Part shown: piece after piece, positions 1 through 9,143 of the stretch
Numbering within the stretch: position 1 is the first letter of the stretch
How the letters are laid out: each line of letters opens with the position of its first letter
Origin: Polychytrium aggregatum
Taxonomy: Eukaryota; Chytridiomycota; Chytridiomycetes; Polychytriales
Assembly: GCF_025602895.1 (NCBI RefSeq)
Contig: NW_026516565.1
Location: 1-21,739, forward strand
Direction of reading: 5' to 3'
DNA: 21,739 nucleotides
Made by a program: the position numbers and the translations under genes
Notes under the pieces: generated by a model
What the model was told of the DNA's origin: nothing
Seen by the model: the letters and a program-made list of their open reading frames with translations, nothing else
Databases searched by the model: none

Positions 1-3000
1 CTTTGCCCTCATTGATCCTGCCTTTGCGGATCTCCATAAACCTCTCTCTTATCCCTCTTTCTACTCCCTACTCCGTTTCCCTTGCTGATGGTTCTTCGGC
101 CGGTTTCATTCGTTTCCAAACCGTTCCTGTGACGTTGACCATTGGTTCCCACACCGAGTCGATTTCTTTTCTTGTGACTCGACTCTCCACCACTCCATCA
201 CTCTTGGTCTTCCCTGGATGCGCTTGCATAATCCAGTTGTCAATTGGAAGTCCCTCTCCCTTTCGTTCTCCGATCCCTCTTGCCTTGCTGATGGACACAT
301 CCTCGCGGATGTCTCTGCTTCCTCCTTGGACACTTCGTCCCCTTCCGGCTATTCGCCTCCCCCTTCGGGCACTTCGCCTTTGACTCCTCCCTCCGGTCCT
401 TCCCTTACACCGGTTCCCTCCTTTGGCACTTCGCCTTCCCTTTCTTCCCGCCTTGACTCTGCTTCGCTTTCTGAAGAGCCAACGGCTTTATCTTCGCCCG
501 ACATTGAGCTCGTTAATGCGGCGAGTCTTCTCCGTCTTGCACGGGAAGACAAGCTCGACATTTTCGCTGCCCAAAGGGATATCCGTCCTCCTTCGCCGGA
601 GACGTATCCTACGGTGTCGATAAGGTCCGTGCTCACGACGAAGGTGTATGCCGAGTCTGGCACCCCTGTTGACTCTCGAGGTGTCCCGCTCAAATACAAT
701 GAGTTTGGCGACGTTTTCAGCCTCAAGTCTGACCCTCCTTCTTCCTTGCCTCCTCACCGTCCGTATGACTTGTCTATTGAGTTTGTACGGACCGAGGATG
801 GAAAGGAACCTCGTTTGCCAAAGCCGGGGAAAGTCTATCCTTTGTCCCCGGCCGAGGAATCTGCTCTTTCGGAGTATCTGACCAACGCCCTCGCACGTGG
901 TTGGATCTCCAAATCCTCGTCTCCCGTTGGTGCTCCCTGCTTCTTCGTGAAGAAGCCCAATGGTGGTCTTCGCCTTTGCGTCGACTACCGGGGCCTCAAT
1001 GCCATCACGAAGAAGAACCGCTACCCTCTTCCCCTCTTCCAGGATCTTCTGGATAAACTTTCTTCTGCCCGCGTCTTCTCACACCTTGACCTTCCTGATG
1101 CTTACCACTTGGTTCGTGTCAAGAAGGGCGATGAGTGGAAGACTGCTTTTGTTTGCAAATCTGGCTCTTACGAGTACAATGTTATCCCCTTTGGTCTTTC
1201 GAATGCCCCCGCTGCTTTTCAGTTTTTTATGAACGACATCTTCTCGGACCTCCTTGGTGTCTGTGTTGTCATTTATCTTGACGACATCCTGATCTTCTCA
1301 AAAGATCCCCTGGAGCATGAGGAGCATGTTAAGCTTGTTCTTTCTCGCCTTCGTGAACACTCTCTTAAGGTCAATCCGGCCAAGTGTTCTTTTGACCTTT
1401 CTGAAGTTGACTTTCTCGGCATGATCATTTCTGCCGATGGCATTAAAATGGACCCTGCCAAGGTCGAGGCCGTTTCCCTTTGGCCTGTTCCCTCTTCTGC
1501 TCGCGACATCCAAGTTTTTATTGGTTTCGCAAACTTTTACCGCCGCTTCGTCAAGGACTTTTCCGCACTTGCTCGTCCTTTGACTTCACTCACCACCAAA
1601 TCCTCCACCTTCTCTTGGTCTCCCGAGGCCCAAGAGGCTTTTGATTCTCTTAAACGTTCATTCACTTCCGCACCTATTCTTCGTTACTTTGATTCCTCCA
1701 AACCCGCTGTCATCGAGCCCGATGCTTCTGACTTTGCTCTGGGTACCGTCCTTTCCCAGTTTGACCCTGACGGCGCTCTTCACCCCGTTGCTTTTCACTC
1801 TCGGCAATTCCGTCCCGCCGAGGTGAATTATGACACCCACGACAAAGAGCTCCTTGCTATTGTCGATTCCTTTACTGCCTGGCGTCATTACTTGATGGCT
1901 GCCGACCCCGATCATCCCACTCTTGTTTTCTCTGATCACCAGAACCTCACCCGGTTCACTTCCGCTTCCCAACTTTCTCGCCGCCAGTTCCGGTGGGCCC
2001 AATTCCTTTCTGATTTTGCTTTTCGCATTTACCACCGCCCTGGTCGCCTCAACACCAAAGCCGATGCTCTCAGTCGCCGTTCTGACTTTGAGATAAAGCC
2101 TGGTGACTCCCTCCACTCCACCAACTTCCTTCAGCTGTTCGAGTCTATTTCTCTCGACAGCATCACCGTTATCGGCTCGAACCCCGATTTTCTTTCCGAG
2201 ATTCGAGCTGCCACCCTTTCTTGTTCCCTTCTTTCTGACTTCAACGCCAAACGTCTTGATGGCGATTACTCCTTCCGTGACGGTCTCCTTTACTTTAAAG
2301 ACCTGATCGTTGTCCCTTCCCCCGAGCTCCAGCTCAAAGTGTTTGAGCAACGTCACTGCTCCGCTGCCGCTGGTCACTTTGGTCTTGCCAAGACCGTTGA
2401 GCTCATCTCCCGGGACTTTCACTGGCCCCGGCTTCGTAAGTCTGTGCGTCGCTTCATTGCTAATTGTGAAGCGTGCCAGCGAGCCAAGCCGTCCCGTCAC
2501 TCCCCTTATGGTTTACTTCACCCTCTCCCCGTTCCTTCCGAACGTTGGTGGGACCTGTCGATGGACTTCATCACGGATCTCCCACCTTCGAACGGCTTTG
2601 ACTCCATCTTCGTGGTTAAGGACCGCCTGTCCAAACAAGCACACTTTGTGCCCACCACGAAGATGGTTACAGGCGAGCAAACCGCCGAACTCTTCCTCTC
2701 CCACATCTTCCGCTTGCATGGTTGTCCCCGGTCTATTGTTTCGGACCGAGGAACTCAGTTTACTTCGGCCTTCTGGAGGCGCTTCAATGAGCTTCTGAAG
2801 ACGAAGATTTCCCTTTCTTCTGCCTTCCACCCCGAGACCGACGGTTCGACCGAGGTTCTCAACCAGGTCATCGAGCAGTATTTGCGTATCCATTGCAATT
2901 ACCTGCAAGACGACTGGACCCTTCACCTTCCCCTTGCCGAGTTCACTTACAACAACTCGGAAAACACCTCCACTGGCATGACTCCCTTCTTTGCAGTCCA

Positions 3001-3631
3001 TGGCCATCACCCCATTTTTGATCCCTCCATCATCCGTGATCCTTCTGTTGTGCCCTCTGCCGAAGAACGTGTCGACCGACTTCAGACCGTTCTCGAGGAT
3101 CTCAAGGCCAACCTCCGGGTTGCCCAAGAGTCCTACACTTTGCAGGCCAACAAATCCCGTCTCCCCACTCCCGACATCTCCGTTGGCGACCTCGTTTTTC
3201 TTGATCGTCGCCACATCCGCACCCTTCGTCCCTCCAACAAGCTTGATCAGAAAAAGCTTGGCCCCTTTAAAGTTCTTCGCCGCATCAACCCCGTTGCCTT
3301 TGAACTTAAACTCCCTTCCACACTCAAAGTCCACCCCGTCTTTCATGTATCCCTCCTTGAACCCCGAACGAAGGACATTGTTCCCGAGTTCACCCAACCC
3401 GAACCTCCACCCATTCTTGTTGACTCCCAGGAAGAGTTTGAGGTCGAGACTGTTCTCGATTCTCGGCTCTTCCGTGGTCGCTTACAGTACTTGGTTCAGT
3501 GGAAGGGCTATTCCGAGACTGACCGGTCTTGGGAGCCCGCTGCCAATGTTTCCCACGCCACTGATCTTGTTGCTGACTTCCACCTTCGCTATCCCTCAAA
3601 GCCGAAGGCGACGCCCGGAGTTCGTCGCTAA
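1..3631 (+). pseudogene. pol: Pol polyprotein of A1 (PR-RT-RH-IN-chromodomain), 5' partial, two frameshifts
   Basis: This is the replication and integration polyprotein of a Ty3/gypsy chromovirus. From 218 to the TAA at 3629-3631 a single open frame encodes 1137 residues. It holds a protease tail (LPWMRLHNPVVNW type), a Ser/Pro-rich linker (about residues 35-90), RT with YLDD at 1274-1285, RNase H with the DASD aspartate at 1721-1723, and an integrase zinc site with His at 2354-2356 and CEAC near 2465. The integrase triad is Asp 2564-2566, Asp 2744-2746 and Glu 2852-2854, followed by a GPF module near 3260 and a chromodomain from about 3431. Compared with A3 there is one extra base at about 41 and one missing base at about 196. 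The protease segment between them is therefore read out of frame, and 218 is only an internal Met, not the start. Confidence 0.9.
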
Positions 3632-3643
3632 GGAAGGGGATGA
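3630..3643 (+). promoter_or_regulatory. Polypurine tract of A1
   Basis: The purine run AAGGAAGGGGATGA (one T) directly precedes the TGTTAG start of the 3' LTR. It overlaps the last two bases of the pol stop codon. In LTR elements this tract resists RNase H and primes plus-strand DNA. The same tract lies at 13888-13901 in A3. Confidence 0.75.
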
Positions 3644-4435
3644 TGTTAGGGATAGCTTCTGCTTGTTCTCCACTTTGACTGCACACTTGGCTGTTCTTTT
3701 GCCTTTCTGTTTGTTTGTGTGTAGCTTTGCAGTTCCCCTCCAATTTTCCGCCTTTTGCCTGCCATTTCCACTCCTTCCGCACTTCCGTTTTCCCCGCGCT
3801 GCTCCGCTTCCTTTGTCTTCTTCGCACGCGCCGGTTTGTTTGTGCACGCGCCTTGCTGCGATTGGTTGCAATTCGGCTGCCGGTCATGTGTCCCACCACC
3901 GGTGACTCATGACCTGCCTGACCGCCCCGATCTCTTGTTCATCTCGCATGCATTTGCCCCAACCTTATACTTGACCAATCCGCTTCTTGGACGTTGAGTC
4001 ACATTGCTTCGCCTTTGCACGTTTCTCCTGCCAGGTGCTTCGCTTTTGCTTGCGCCTCCCTCGCTTTGGTTCTCTGCCTGTCTCGGTGGTCCTTCTCGGC
4101 CCTCGTTCGTGCATCGCCCCCTTCGCCCTGCTCGATCGCCCACTTTTCCCTCCCTTGGCCGCCCTTCGCTGCCAAGTCCGGACTTGTCTATAAATAGCCT
4201 GACCCCCGCGATGTGTAGTCGAACCTCAGCGTTCAAAATAGGACTAAATAAAGTGCCTTCTACTTTATTCTCTGAGTGTTCCTCACGTCTCATTTCGAGA
4301 CAAGTCTTATCTTGAACGGATCTTTGCTTCCCTCGCTCCCTCTCCGAGTCCACTTCGGACTTTACCCTTGCCTTCCCTGAGCTCACTTCGAGCTCACTTC
4401 TTCTTTTGCCGTTGAGTCCCCTTCGGACTCTAACA
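3644..4435 (+). repeat. 3' LTR of A1
   Basis: This is a 792-bp LTR with the terminal inverted repeat TGTTAG...CTAACA. It contains a TATAAATA box at 4189, the self-primer word at 4228-4239, an AATAAA-containing hairpin just downstream, and four small U5 hairpins. It differs from the right LTR of A3 at only about three positions (CATTTCCACTCC for CATTTCCGCTCC, one T in a T run, GACAAGTC for GACTAGTC). It differs from the A2 LTR at roughly 15 positions, so it defines an A1-type LTR subfamily. Open frames inside it, such as the 183-codon antisense frame at 3907-4458, recur because the LTR recurs and are not genes. Confidence 0.95.
4189..4239 (+). promoter_or_regulatory. TATA box and inferred transcript start in the A1 3' LTR
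   Basis: TATAAATA starts at 4189. The word AGCGTTCAAAAT starts exactly 39 nt later at 4228. In A2 and A3 the complement of this word is the primer binding site just after the LTR, which marks 4228 as the likely RNA 5' end. The start site is inferred, not measured. Confidence 0.65.
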
Positions 4436-5968
4436 AACAAGCTTAACATGCTCCTCATGCTCCTGGGGATCTTTTGAGAAGATCAGGATGTCGTCAAGAT
4501 AAATGACAACACAGACACCAAGGAGGTCCGAGAAGATGTCGTTCATAAAAAACTGGAAAGCAGCGGGGGCATTCGAAAGACCAAAGGGGATAACATTGTA
4601 CTCAAATGAGCCAGATTTGCAAACAAAAGCAGTCTTCCACTCATCGCCCTTCTTGACACGAACCAAGTGGTAAGCATCAGGAAGGTCAAGGTGTGAGAAG
4701 ACGCGGGCAGAAGAAAGTTTATCCAGAAGATCCTGGAAGAGGGGAAGTGGGTAACGGTTCTTCTTCGTGATGGCATTGAGGCCTCGGTAGTCGACGCAAA
4801 GGCGAAGACCACCATTGGGCTTCTTCACGAAGAAGCAGGGAGCACCAACGGGAGAAGAGGATTTGGAGATCCAACCACGTGCGAGGGCGTTGGTCAGATA
4901 CTCCGAAAGAGCAGATTCCTCGGCCGGGGACAAAGGATAGACTTTCCCCGGCTTTGGCAAACGAGGTTCCTTTCCATCCTCGGTCCGTACAAACTCAATG
5001 GACAAGTCATACGGACGATGAGGAGGCAAGGAAGAAGGAGGGTCAGACTTGAGGCTGAAAACGTCGCCAAACTCATTGTATTTGAGTGGGACGCCTCGAG
5101 AGTCAACAGGGGTGCCAGACTCGGCATACACCTTCGTCGTGAGCACGGACCTTATCGACACCGTAGGATACGTCTCCGGCGAAGGAGGACGGATATCCAT
5201 TTGGGCAGCGAAAATGTCGAGCTTGTCTTCCCGTGCAAGACGGAGAAGACTCGCCGCATTAACGAGCTCAATGTCGGGTGAAGATAAAGCCGTTGGCTCT
5301 TCAGAAAGCGAAGCAGAGTCAAGGCGGGAAGAAAGGGAAGGCGAAGTGCCAAAGGAGGGAACCGGTGTAAGGGAAGGACCGGAGGGAGGAGGAGTCAAAG
5401 GCGAAGTGCCCGAAGGGGGAGGCGAGGAGCCGGAAGCGGACGGAGTGTCCAAGGAAGAAGCAGAGACATCCGCGAGGATGTGTCCATCAGCAAGGCAAGA
5501 GGGATCGGAGAATGAAAGGGAGAGGGACTTCCAATTAACAACTGGATTATGCAAGCGCATCCAGGGAAGACCAAGAGTGATGGGAGTGGTGGAGAGTCGA
5601 GTCACAAGAAAAGAAATCGACTCGGTGTGGGAACCAATGGTCAGAGTCAAAGGCGCGGTTTGGAAACGAATGAAACCGGCCGAAGAACCATCAGCAAGGG
5701 AAACGGAGTAAGGAGTAGAAAGAGGGATAAGAGAGAGTTTATGGAGATCGGCAAAGGCAGGATCAATGAGGGCAAGAGCGGAACATCCATCATCAATAAA
5801 AACAGAAAGGGAGATGGAGACCGGGCCAGAAAGACTCATGACGATAAGAGTGGCCGGAAGAAGAAGCTTATCGTCCGATAGTGACGAGTCAGAGGGGGAA
5901 GATGTTCGTATCGCCGAACAGACCACCTCGCTTACTTGCGAGGTGCTGCTCGGCTGTGAGCATTTCCC
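4436..5968 (-). pseudogene. pol: Pol of A2 (PR and partial RT), truncated by A1
   Basis: The minus-strand pol frame is entered by a -1 shift at 5962-5968. It is open from the gag-pol overlap to 4436. It includes the aspartic protease with IDDGC at the active-site position (codons 5786-5794), a Ser/Pro-rich linker, and RT motifs ending with YLDD at 4490-4501. The reading frame then runs into the A1 LTR, so RNase H, integrase and chromodomain are missing. No internal frameshift is seen in the preserved 1.5 kb, which makes this the cleanest PR-RT segment of family A here. Confidence 0.88.
5913..5968 (-). other. -1 ribosomal frameshift cassette of A2
   Basis: On the minus strand the heptamer GGGAAAT (5962-5968) is in gag phase as G GGA AAT. 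After 7 nt, GCCGA (5954-5950) pairs with TCGGC (5917-5913), and CACCTCGC pairs with GCGAGGTG (5945-5938 with 5931-5924). The six-base loop contains the gag TAA. The layout is the same as in A3, with one base changed in the spacer. Confidence 0.72.
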
Positions 5969-6888
5969 GAGTTCCGTTTGACCAGAACCGGGCACTGCTG
6001 AACATCGCGACTGCCGGGACAAGACTTTTCCCCGCAGTACAAGCAGAGACCCTGCTCACGACGTCGCTTTTTCTCGACGTCGGAGAGCTTAGCAGGGCGG
6101 ACCGAGACAGAGTCAAGGTCCATGGGAGTGGGTGCAGAAGAGGAGGAAGAAGAAACATGCGCGGGAGAATGGTGGTGATGGGGAGCAGAGCGAGAAGAAG
6201 GAGGAGGAGGTTGGGAACGGGAGGAGACCTTGAGACGATGGAGGGCATCGTCGTACTCGACCGCTGCCTTGATCAACTCAGGGCAAGGGAAGCGGGAGCG
6301 GGGCGGAGACCGATGAGGTGGAACTTGACCTCAGACTTCAAACCCTCCTTGAAGAAGTGCATCTTGGTGGGTTCGTCAGTCTGGACGCGGGCGGCGAGCT
6401 GGACGAAGCGGGTGGCGAAGGCTTGGCAGGACTTGAGCTGGACCAAGCGCTTTGAGGTCGTTCAAGGCCTTATCTTGCGAGGAGGCCGTGTCCTCACCGA
6501 AGGTCGACTTGAGGGCAACTTCAAAATCCGCGAAGGAAGCCGGGAAGCGGTTGGCCATATAAAAGGCGGCCTCGTACCATTTGAAAGCTTCGCCGCGGAG
6601 GAAGGAGGTGGCATAAAGGACCTTCTGGCGCTCGGGCGCAAAGAAGGCAGGATCGGCGAGGAAGACGAGGTGGCACTGGGCGAGGAAGGCCGTCGTCTCG
6701 TCGCGGGAACCTAGGAACTCCTTGGGCTTGTTCACCTGGTAGACCTGGCGGGGAGCGGCGGCGGGAGCTTGCAGATCTTGGATCTGACGATGGAGAGCAG
6801 CGTTCTGGGTCATGAGGGCGTTCATACGCTCCTCCATGCGCGCCAGGTACGCATTGAGATCTGCCGGGGGTGCAGCAGGCTCAGCCAT
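5932..6888 (-). pseudogene. gag: Gag of A2, three single-base insertions
   Basis: This is the capsid/nucleocapsid precursor. The start ATG (6888-6886) encodes MAEPAAPPADLNAYL. The N-terminal part has a helical stretch (ARMEERMNALMTQNAALHRQ) followed by a retrotransposon Gag domain (FLRGEAFKWYEAA region) and a Cys-rich tail. Compared with A3 there are three extra bases: one A near 6451-6453, one C near 6287-6289 and one C near 6281-6283, in plus-strand coordinates. The net shift is zero, so the tail returns to frame and stops at 5932-5934. Without the insertions the length would be about 317 residues, the same as A3. The Cys box lacks the canonical His. Confidence 0.85.
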
Positions 6889-6945
6889 CGGATCGACGAG
6901 GGAAAGAGAGGCGAAAGAAGAAGAAAGGCCGGGAAGCCAAGAGGG

Positions 6946-6957
6946 AGCGTTCAAAAT
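6946..6957 (-). promoter_or_regulatory. Self-primer binding site of A2
   Basis: On the minus strand ATTTTGAACGCT lies 2 nt after the LTR end. It is the exact 12-nt complement of the word at 7167-7156 that starts 39 nt after the TATA box. There is no TGG-starting tRNA site next to the LTR. Confidence 0.72.
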
Positions 6958-6959
6958 GA

Positions 6960-7750
6960 TGTTAGAGTCCAAAGGGGACTCAACGGCAAAAGAAGAAGTG
7001 AGCTCGAAGTGAGCTCAGGGAAAGCAAGGGTAGAGTCCGAAGTGGACTCGGAGAGGGAGCGAGGGAAGCAAAGATCCGTTCAAGATAAGACTTGTCTCGA
7101 AATGAGACGTGAGGAACACTCAGAGAATAAAGTAGAAGGCACTTTATTTAGTCCTATTTTGAACGCTAAGGTTCGACTACACATCGCGGGGGTCAGGCTA
7201 TTTATAGACAAGTCCGGACTTGGCAGCGAAGGGCGGCCAAGGGAGGGAAAAGTGGGCGATCGAGCAGGGCGAAGGGGGCGATGCACGAACGAGGGCCGAG
7301 AAGGACCACCGAGACAGGCAGAGAACCAAAGCGAGAGAGGCGCAAGCAAAAGCGAAGCACCTGGCAGGAGAAACGTGCAAAGGCGAAGCAATGTGACTCA
7401 ACGTCCAAGAAGCGGATTGGTCAAGTATAAGGTTGGGGCAAATGCATGCGAGATGAACAAGAGATCGGGGCGGTCAGGCAGGTCATGAGTCACCGGTGGG
7501 GGGACACATGACCGGCAGCCGAATTGCAACCAATCGCAGCAAGGCGCGTGCACAAACAAACCGGCGCGTGCGAAGAAGACAAAGGAAGCGGAGCAGCGCG
7601 GGAAAACGGAAGTGCGGAAGGAGCGGAAAAGACAGGCAAAAGGCGGAAAATCGGAGGGGAACTGCAAGGCTACACACAAACAAACAGAAAGGCAAAAGAA
7701 TAGCCAAGTGTGCAGTCAAAGTGGAGAACAAGCAGGAGCTATCCCTAACA
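6960..7750 (-). repeat. 5' LTR of A2
   Basis: This is a 791-bp LTR with intact TGTTAG...CTAACA ends. It is almost identical to the left LTR of A3, with about four differences. It differs from the A1 and right A3 LTRs at about fifteen shared positions. It defines the A2-type LTR subfamily. Confidence 0.94.
7156..7206 (-). promoter_or_regulatory. TATA box and inferred transcript start in the A2 LTR
   Basis: Minus-strand TATAAATA begins at 7206 and AGCGTTCAAAAT begins at 7167, 39 nt downstream. In the 5' LTR position this would drive the A2 genomic RNA leftwards. Confidence 0.65.
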
Positions 7751-7754
7751 CGCA

Positions 7755-8281
7755 ATGACCATGCTCCCCAGGCCGGAGCATGACGAGCGTCTCCCCGAGT
7801 CCGAGTTCCCGTCCGTGTCCGTGCCCGAGTCCAGGCTCCCGGCCCCGCCCGAGTTCAGGTTCCCGGCCGAACCCGACTTTTCGTTCCCGCCCTTGGACCG
7901 CGCTGCCGCCCGTGCCGCCGTCGACATTGATGAACTGGAGGACATCAATGTCGAAGAAGACCTCAGCCCGGACCAAGAGCCTGACGCTGAGCCCTCGTCC
8001 TCCTGTGCCGACCAAGACCACCCTGCCGAGTCCCTGGCTCCCGTGTCCTCCTCCGCCGCTCCCCACCAAGACCACTGTGCCATGGACATTGTTGTCCAGC
8101 CCAGTGCCGACGTCGTCTCGGTTCCTTGGCGCGACGAGTTCTGGCGCAAGTGGCACGCCTCGTCCGACGTCGATGATCAGAAGGCTGCAACCCAGATCAT
8201 CGACGTCACCAAGATGAACAACCAGCTGTGGATGGCCGTGACCGCCAAGCTGCAGTGCACTGTCCTGTGCCGCAAGTGCAA
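7755..8281 (+). CDS. Unrecognised open frame between two inverted A LTRs, 3' end cut
   Basis: I do not recognise this protein. An ATG at 7755 opens a frame of about 176 codons that stays open into the LTR of A3. The first part is rich in Pro, Glu, Ser and Phe with an irregular repeat (FPSVSVPES, FRFPAEPDFSFP). An acidic stretch follows (DIDELEDINVEEDL). The last part looks more globular (WRDEFWRKWHAS, KMNNQLWMAVTAKLQ) and ends in CTVLCRKCK, which could be half of a zinc site. Both edges are LTR boundaries, so this is probably a fragment of a longer gene or of another element. The upstream frame inside the A2 LTR is not meaningful. It could also be a chance open frame in GC-rich DNA, although the composition looks protein-like. 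Confidence 0.4.
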
Positions 8282-8539
8282 GGTTAGGGATAGCTCCTGC
8301 TTGTTCTCCACTTTAACTGCACACTTGGCTATTCTTTTGCCTTTCTGTTTGTTTGTGTGTAGCCTTGCAGTTCCCCTCCGATTTTCCGCCTTTTGCCTGT
8401 CTTTTCCGCTCCTTCCGCACTTCCGTTTTCCCGTGCTGCTCCGCTTCCTTTGTCTTCTTCGCACGCGCCGGTTTGTTTGTGCACGCGCCTTGCTGCGATT
8501 GGTTGCAATTCGGCTGCCGGTCATGTGTCCCCCCACCGG

Positions 8540-8638
8540 TGACTCATGACCTGCCTGACCGCCCCGATCTCTTGTTCATCTCGCATGCATTTGCCCCAAC
8601 CTTATACTTGACCAATCCGCTTCTTGGACGTTGAGTCA
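8540..8638 (+). promoter_or_regulatory. Two TGASTCA motifs in the A U3 region
   Basis: TGACTCA lies at 8540-8546 and TGAGTCA at 8632-8638, upstream of the TATA box at 8826. This is the classical Gcn4/AP-1-type bZIP half-site pair. A CCAAT box lies just before the second site. The same motif occurs in the LTRs of C and D. Binding is inferred from the motif alone. Confidence 0.45.
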
Positions 8639-8825
8639 CATTGCTTCGCCTTTGCACGTTTCTCCTGCCAGGTGCTTCGCTTTTGCTTGCGCCTCTCTCG
8701 CTTTGGTTCTCTGCCTGTCTCGGTGGTCCTTCTCGGCCCTCGTTCGTGCATCGCCCCCTTCGCCCTGCTCGATCGCCCACTTTTCCCTCCCTTGGCCGCC
8801 CTTCGCTGCCAAGTCCGGACTTGTC

Positions 8826-8876
8826 TATAAATAGCCTGACCCCCGCGATGTGTAGTCGAACCTTAGCGTTCAAAAT
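8826..8876 (+). promoter_or_regulatory. TATA box, inferred RNA start and self-primer word of A3
   Basis: TATAAATA is at 8826-8833. AGCGTTCAAAAT is at 8865-8876, 39 nt from the first T of the box. Its exact complement lies 2 nt beyond the LTR end (9075-9086). This is the arrangement expected if the first dozen bases of the RNA are the primer for reverse transcription, as established for Tf1. Confidence 0.72.
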
Positions 8877-8883
8877 AGGACTA

Positions 8884-8906
8884 AATAAAGTGCCTTCTAC
8901 TTTATT
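8884..8906 (+). terminator. AATAAA poly(A) signal inside a perfect hairpin
   Basis: AATAAAGT (8884-8891) and ACTTTATT (8899-8906) form an 8-bp stem around the loop GCCTTCT. The poly(A) hexamer is fully inside the stem and only about 20 nt after the inferred RNA start. It would occur at both ends of the RNA because it lies in the repeated R region. Confidence 0.6.
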
Positions 8907-8923
8907 CTCTGAGTGTTCCTCAC

Positions 8924-9067
8924 GTCTCATTTCGAGACAAGTCTTATCTTGAACGGATCTTTGCTTCCCTCGCTCCCTCTCCGAGTCCACTTCGGACTCT
9001 ACCCTTGCCTTCCCTGAGCTCACTTCGAGCTCACTTCTTCTTTTGCCGTTGAGTCCCCTTTGGACTC
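8924..9067 (+). other. Array of four small hairpins in U5
   Basis: Four perfect short hairpins share five-base pyrimidine-rich loops. GTCTC-ATTTC-GAGAC is at 8924-8938, GAGTCC-ACTTC-GGACTC at 8983-8999, GAGCTC-ACTTC-GAGCTC at 9016-9032 (7 bp with the flanking T-A), and GAGTCC-CCTTT-GGACTC at 9051-9067. The last one abuts the LTR end and the primer site. All A LTRs that reach this region carry them, with loop CCTTC in A1 and right A3. A role in primer folding or packaging is inference. Confidence 0.6.
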
Positions 9068-9074
9068 TAACATC

Positions 9075-9086
9075 ATTTTGAACGCT
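9075..9086 (+). promoter_or_regulatory. Self-primer binding site of A3
   Basis: ATTTTGAACGCT lies 2 nt after the LTR end. It is the exact complement of 8865-8876. Pairing stops at both ends of the 12 nt, so the match is not part of a longer inverted repeat. Confidence 0.74.
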
Positions 9087-9143
9087 CCCTCTTGGCTTCC
9101 CGGCCTTTCTTCTTCTTTCGCCTCTCTTTCCCTCGTCGATCCG

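Larger units (their letters stand above)
1..4435 (+). mobile_element. Ty3/gypsy chromovirus copy A1, 5' end outside window
   Basis: This is the 3' part of a family A element: end of protease, reverse transcriptase, RNase H, integrase, chromodomain, polypurine tract and 3' LTR. It is colinear with copy A3 at an offset of about 10252 from position 3 to its end. The LTR ends in CTAACA at 4435, and the next base belongs to the RT of copy A2 in the opposite orientation, so A1 inserted into A2. The 5' LTR and gag lie off the left edge. The bases 4436-4440 (AACAA) are the expected target-site duplication and should recur in front of the unseen 5' LTR. Confidence 0.93.
4436..7750 (-). mobile_element. 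Ty3/gypsy chromovirus copy A2, 3' half missing
   Basis: This is a family A element on the minus strand: 5' LTR (6960-7750), primer site, gag, -1 frameshift cassette, protease and RT up to just past YLDD. It stops abruptly at 4436 where the LTR of A1 begins. The remaining pol and the 3' LTR are expected to the left of A1, outside the window. A2 is therefore older at this site than A1. Its protease-linker region differs from A1 and A3 at several residues (for example QTAPL for QTVPV), which marks a separate subfamily. Confidence 0.92.
8283..9072 (+). repeat. Left LTR of A3, A2-type
   Basis: This 790-bp LTR starts at GTTAGGG (the T of TGTTAG is replaced by G8282) and ends in CTAACA at 9072. U3 runs to about 8864, the inferred RNA start is 8865, and U5 contains four hairpins. 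At the positions that separate the LTR subfamilies it carries the A2-type bases (AGCTCC, GGCTATTC, AGCCTTG, CCTTAGCG). Confidence 0.93.

Noticed and set aside
2513-3397. Long antisense frames opposite pol (294 codons here and at 12771-13655; 280 codons at 1658-2500)
   Set aside because: They mirror conserved integrase and RT codons of a Cys/Pro-poor, GC-rich gene. No recognisable domain and no promoter signal.
3907-4458. A 183-codon antisense open frame, repeated at 6769-7488, 8544-9263 and 14164-14643
   Set aside because: It lies in the LTR and recurs only because the LTR does. It covers the promoter, R and U5, shows no domain, and its length varies between copies.
8924-9067. A CRISPR-like array from the regular U5 hairpins
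   Set aside because: Only four short units with differing stems and irregular spacing inside an LTR of a eukaryotic element; no spacers and no cas genes.
9073-9100. A tRNA primer site for family A
   Set aside because: No TGG-starting site follows the LTR end. The 12-nt complement to the RNA 5' end is a better fit.
9060-9143. Gag start of A3 upstream of 9144, reading MDSNIIL
   Set aside because: The codon at 9060 is TTG and lies inside the LTR. The first ATG in frame is 9144 in a good context, and A2 has the same ATG.
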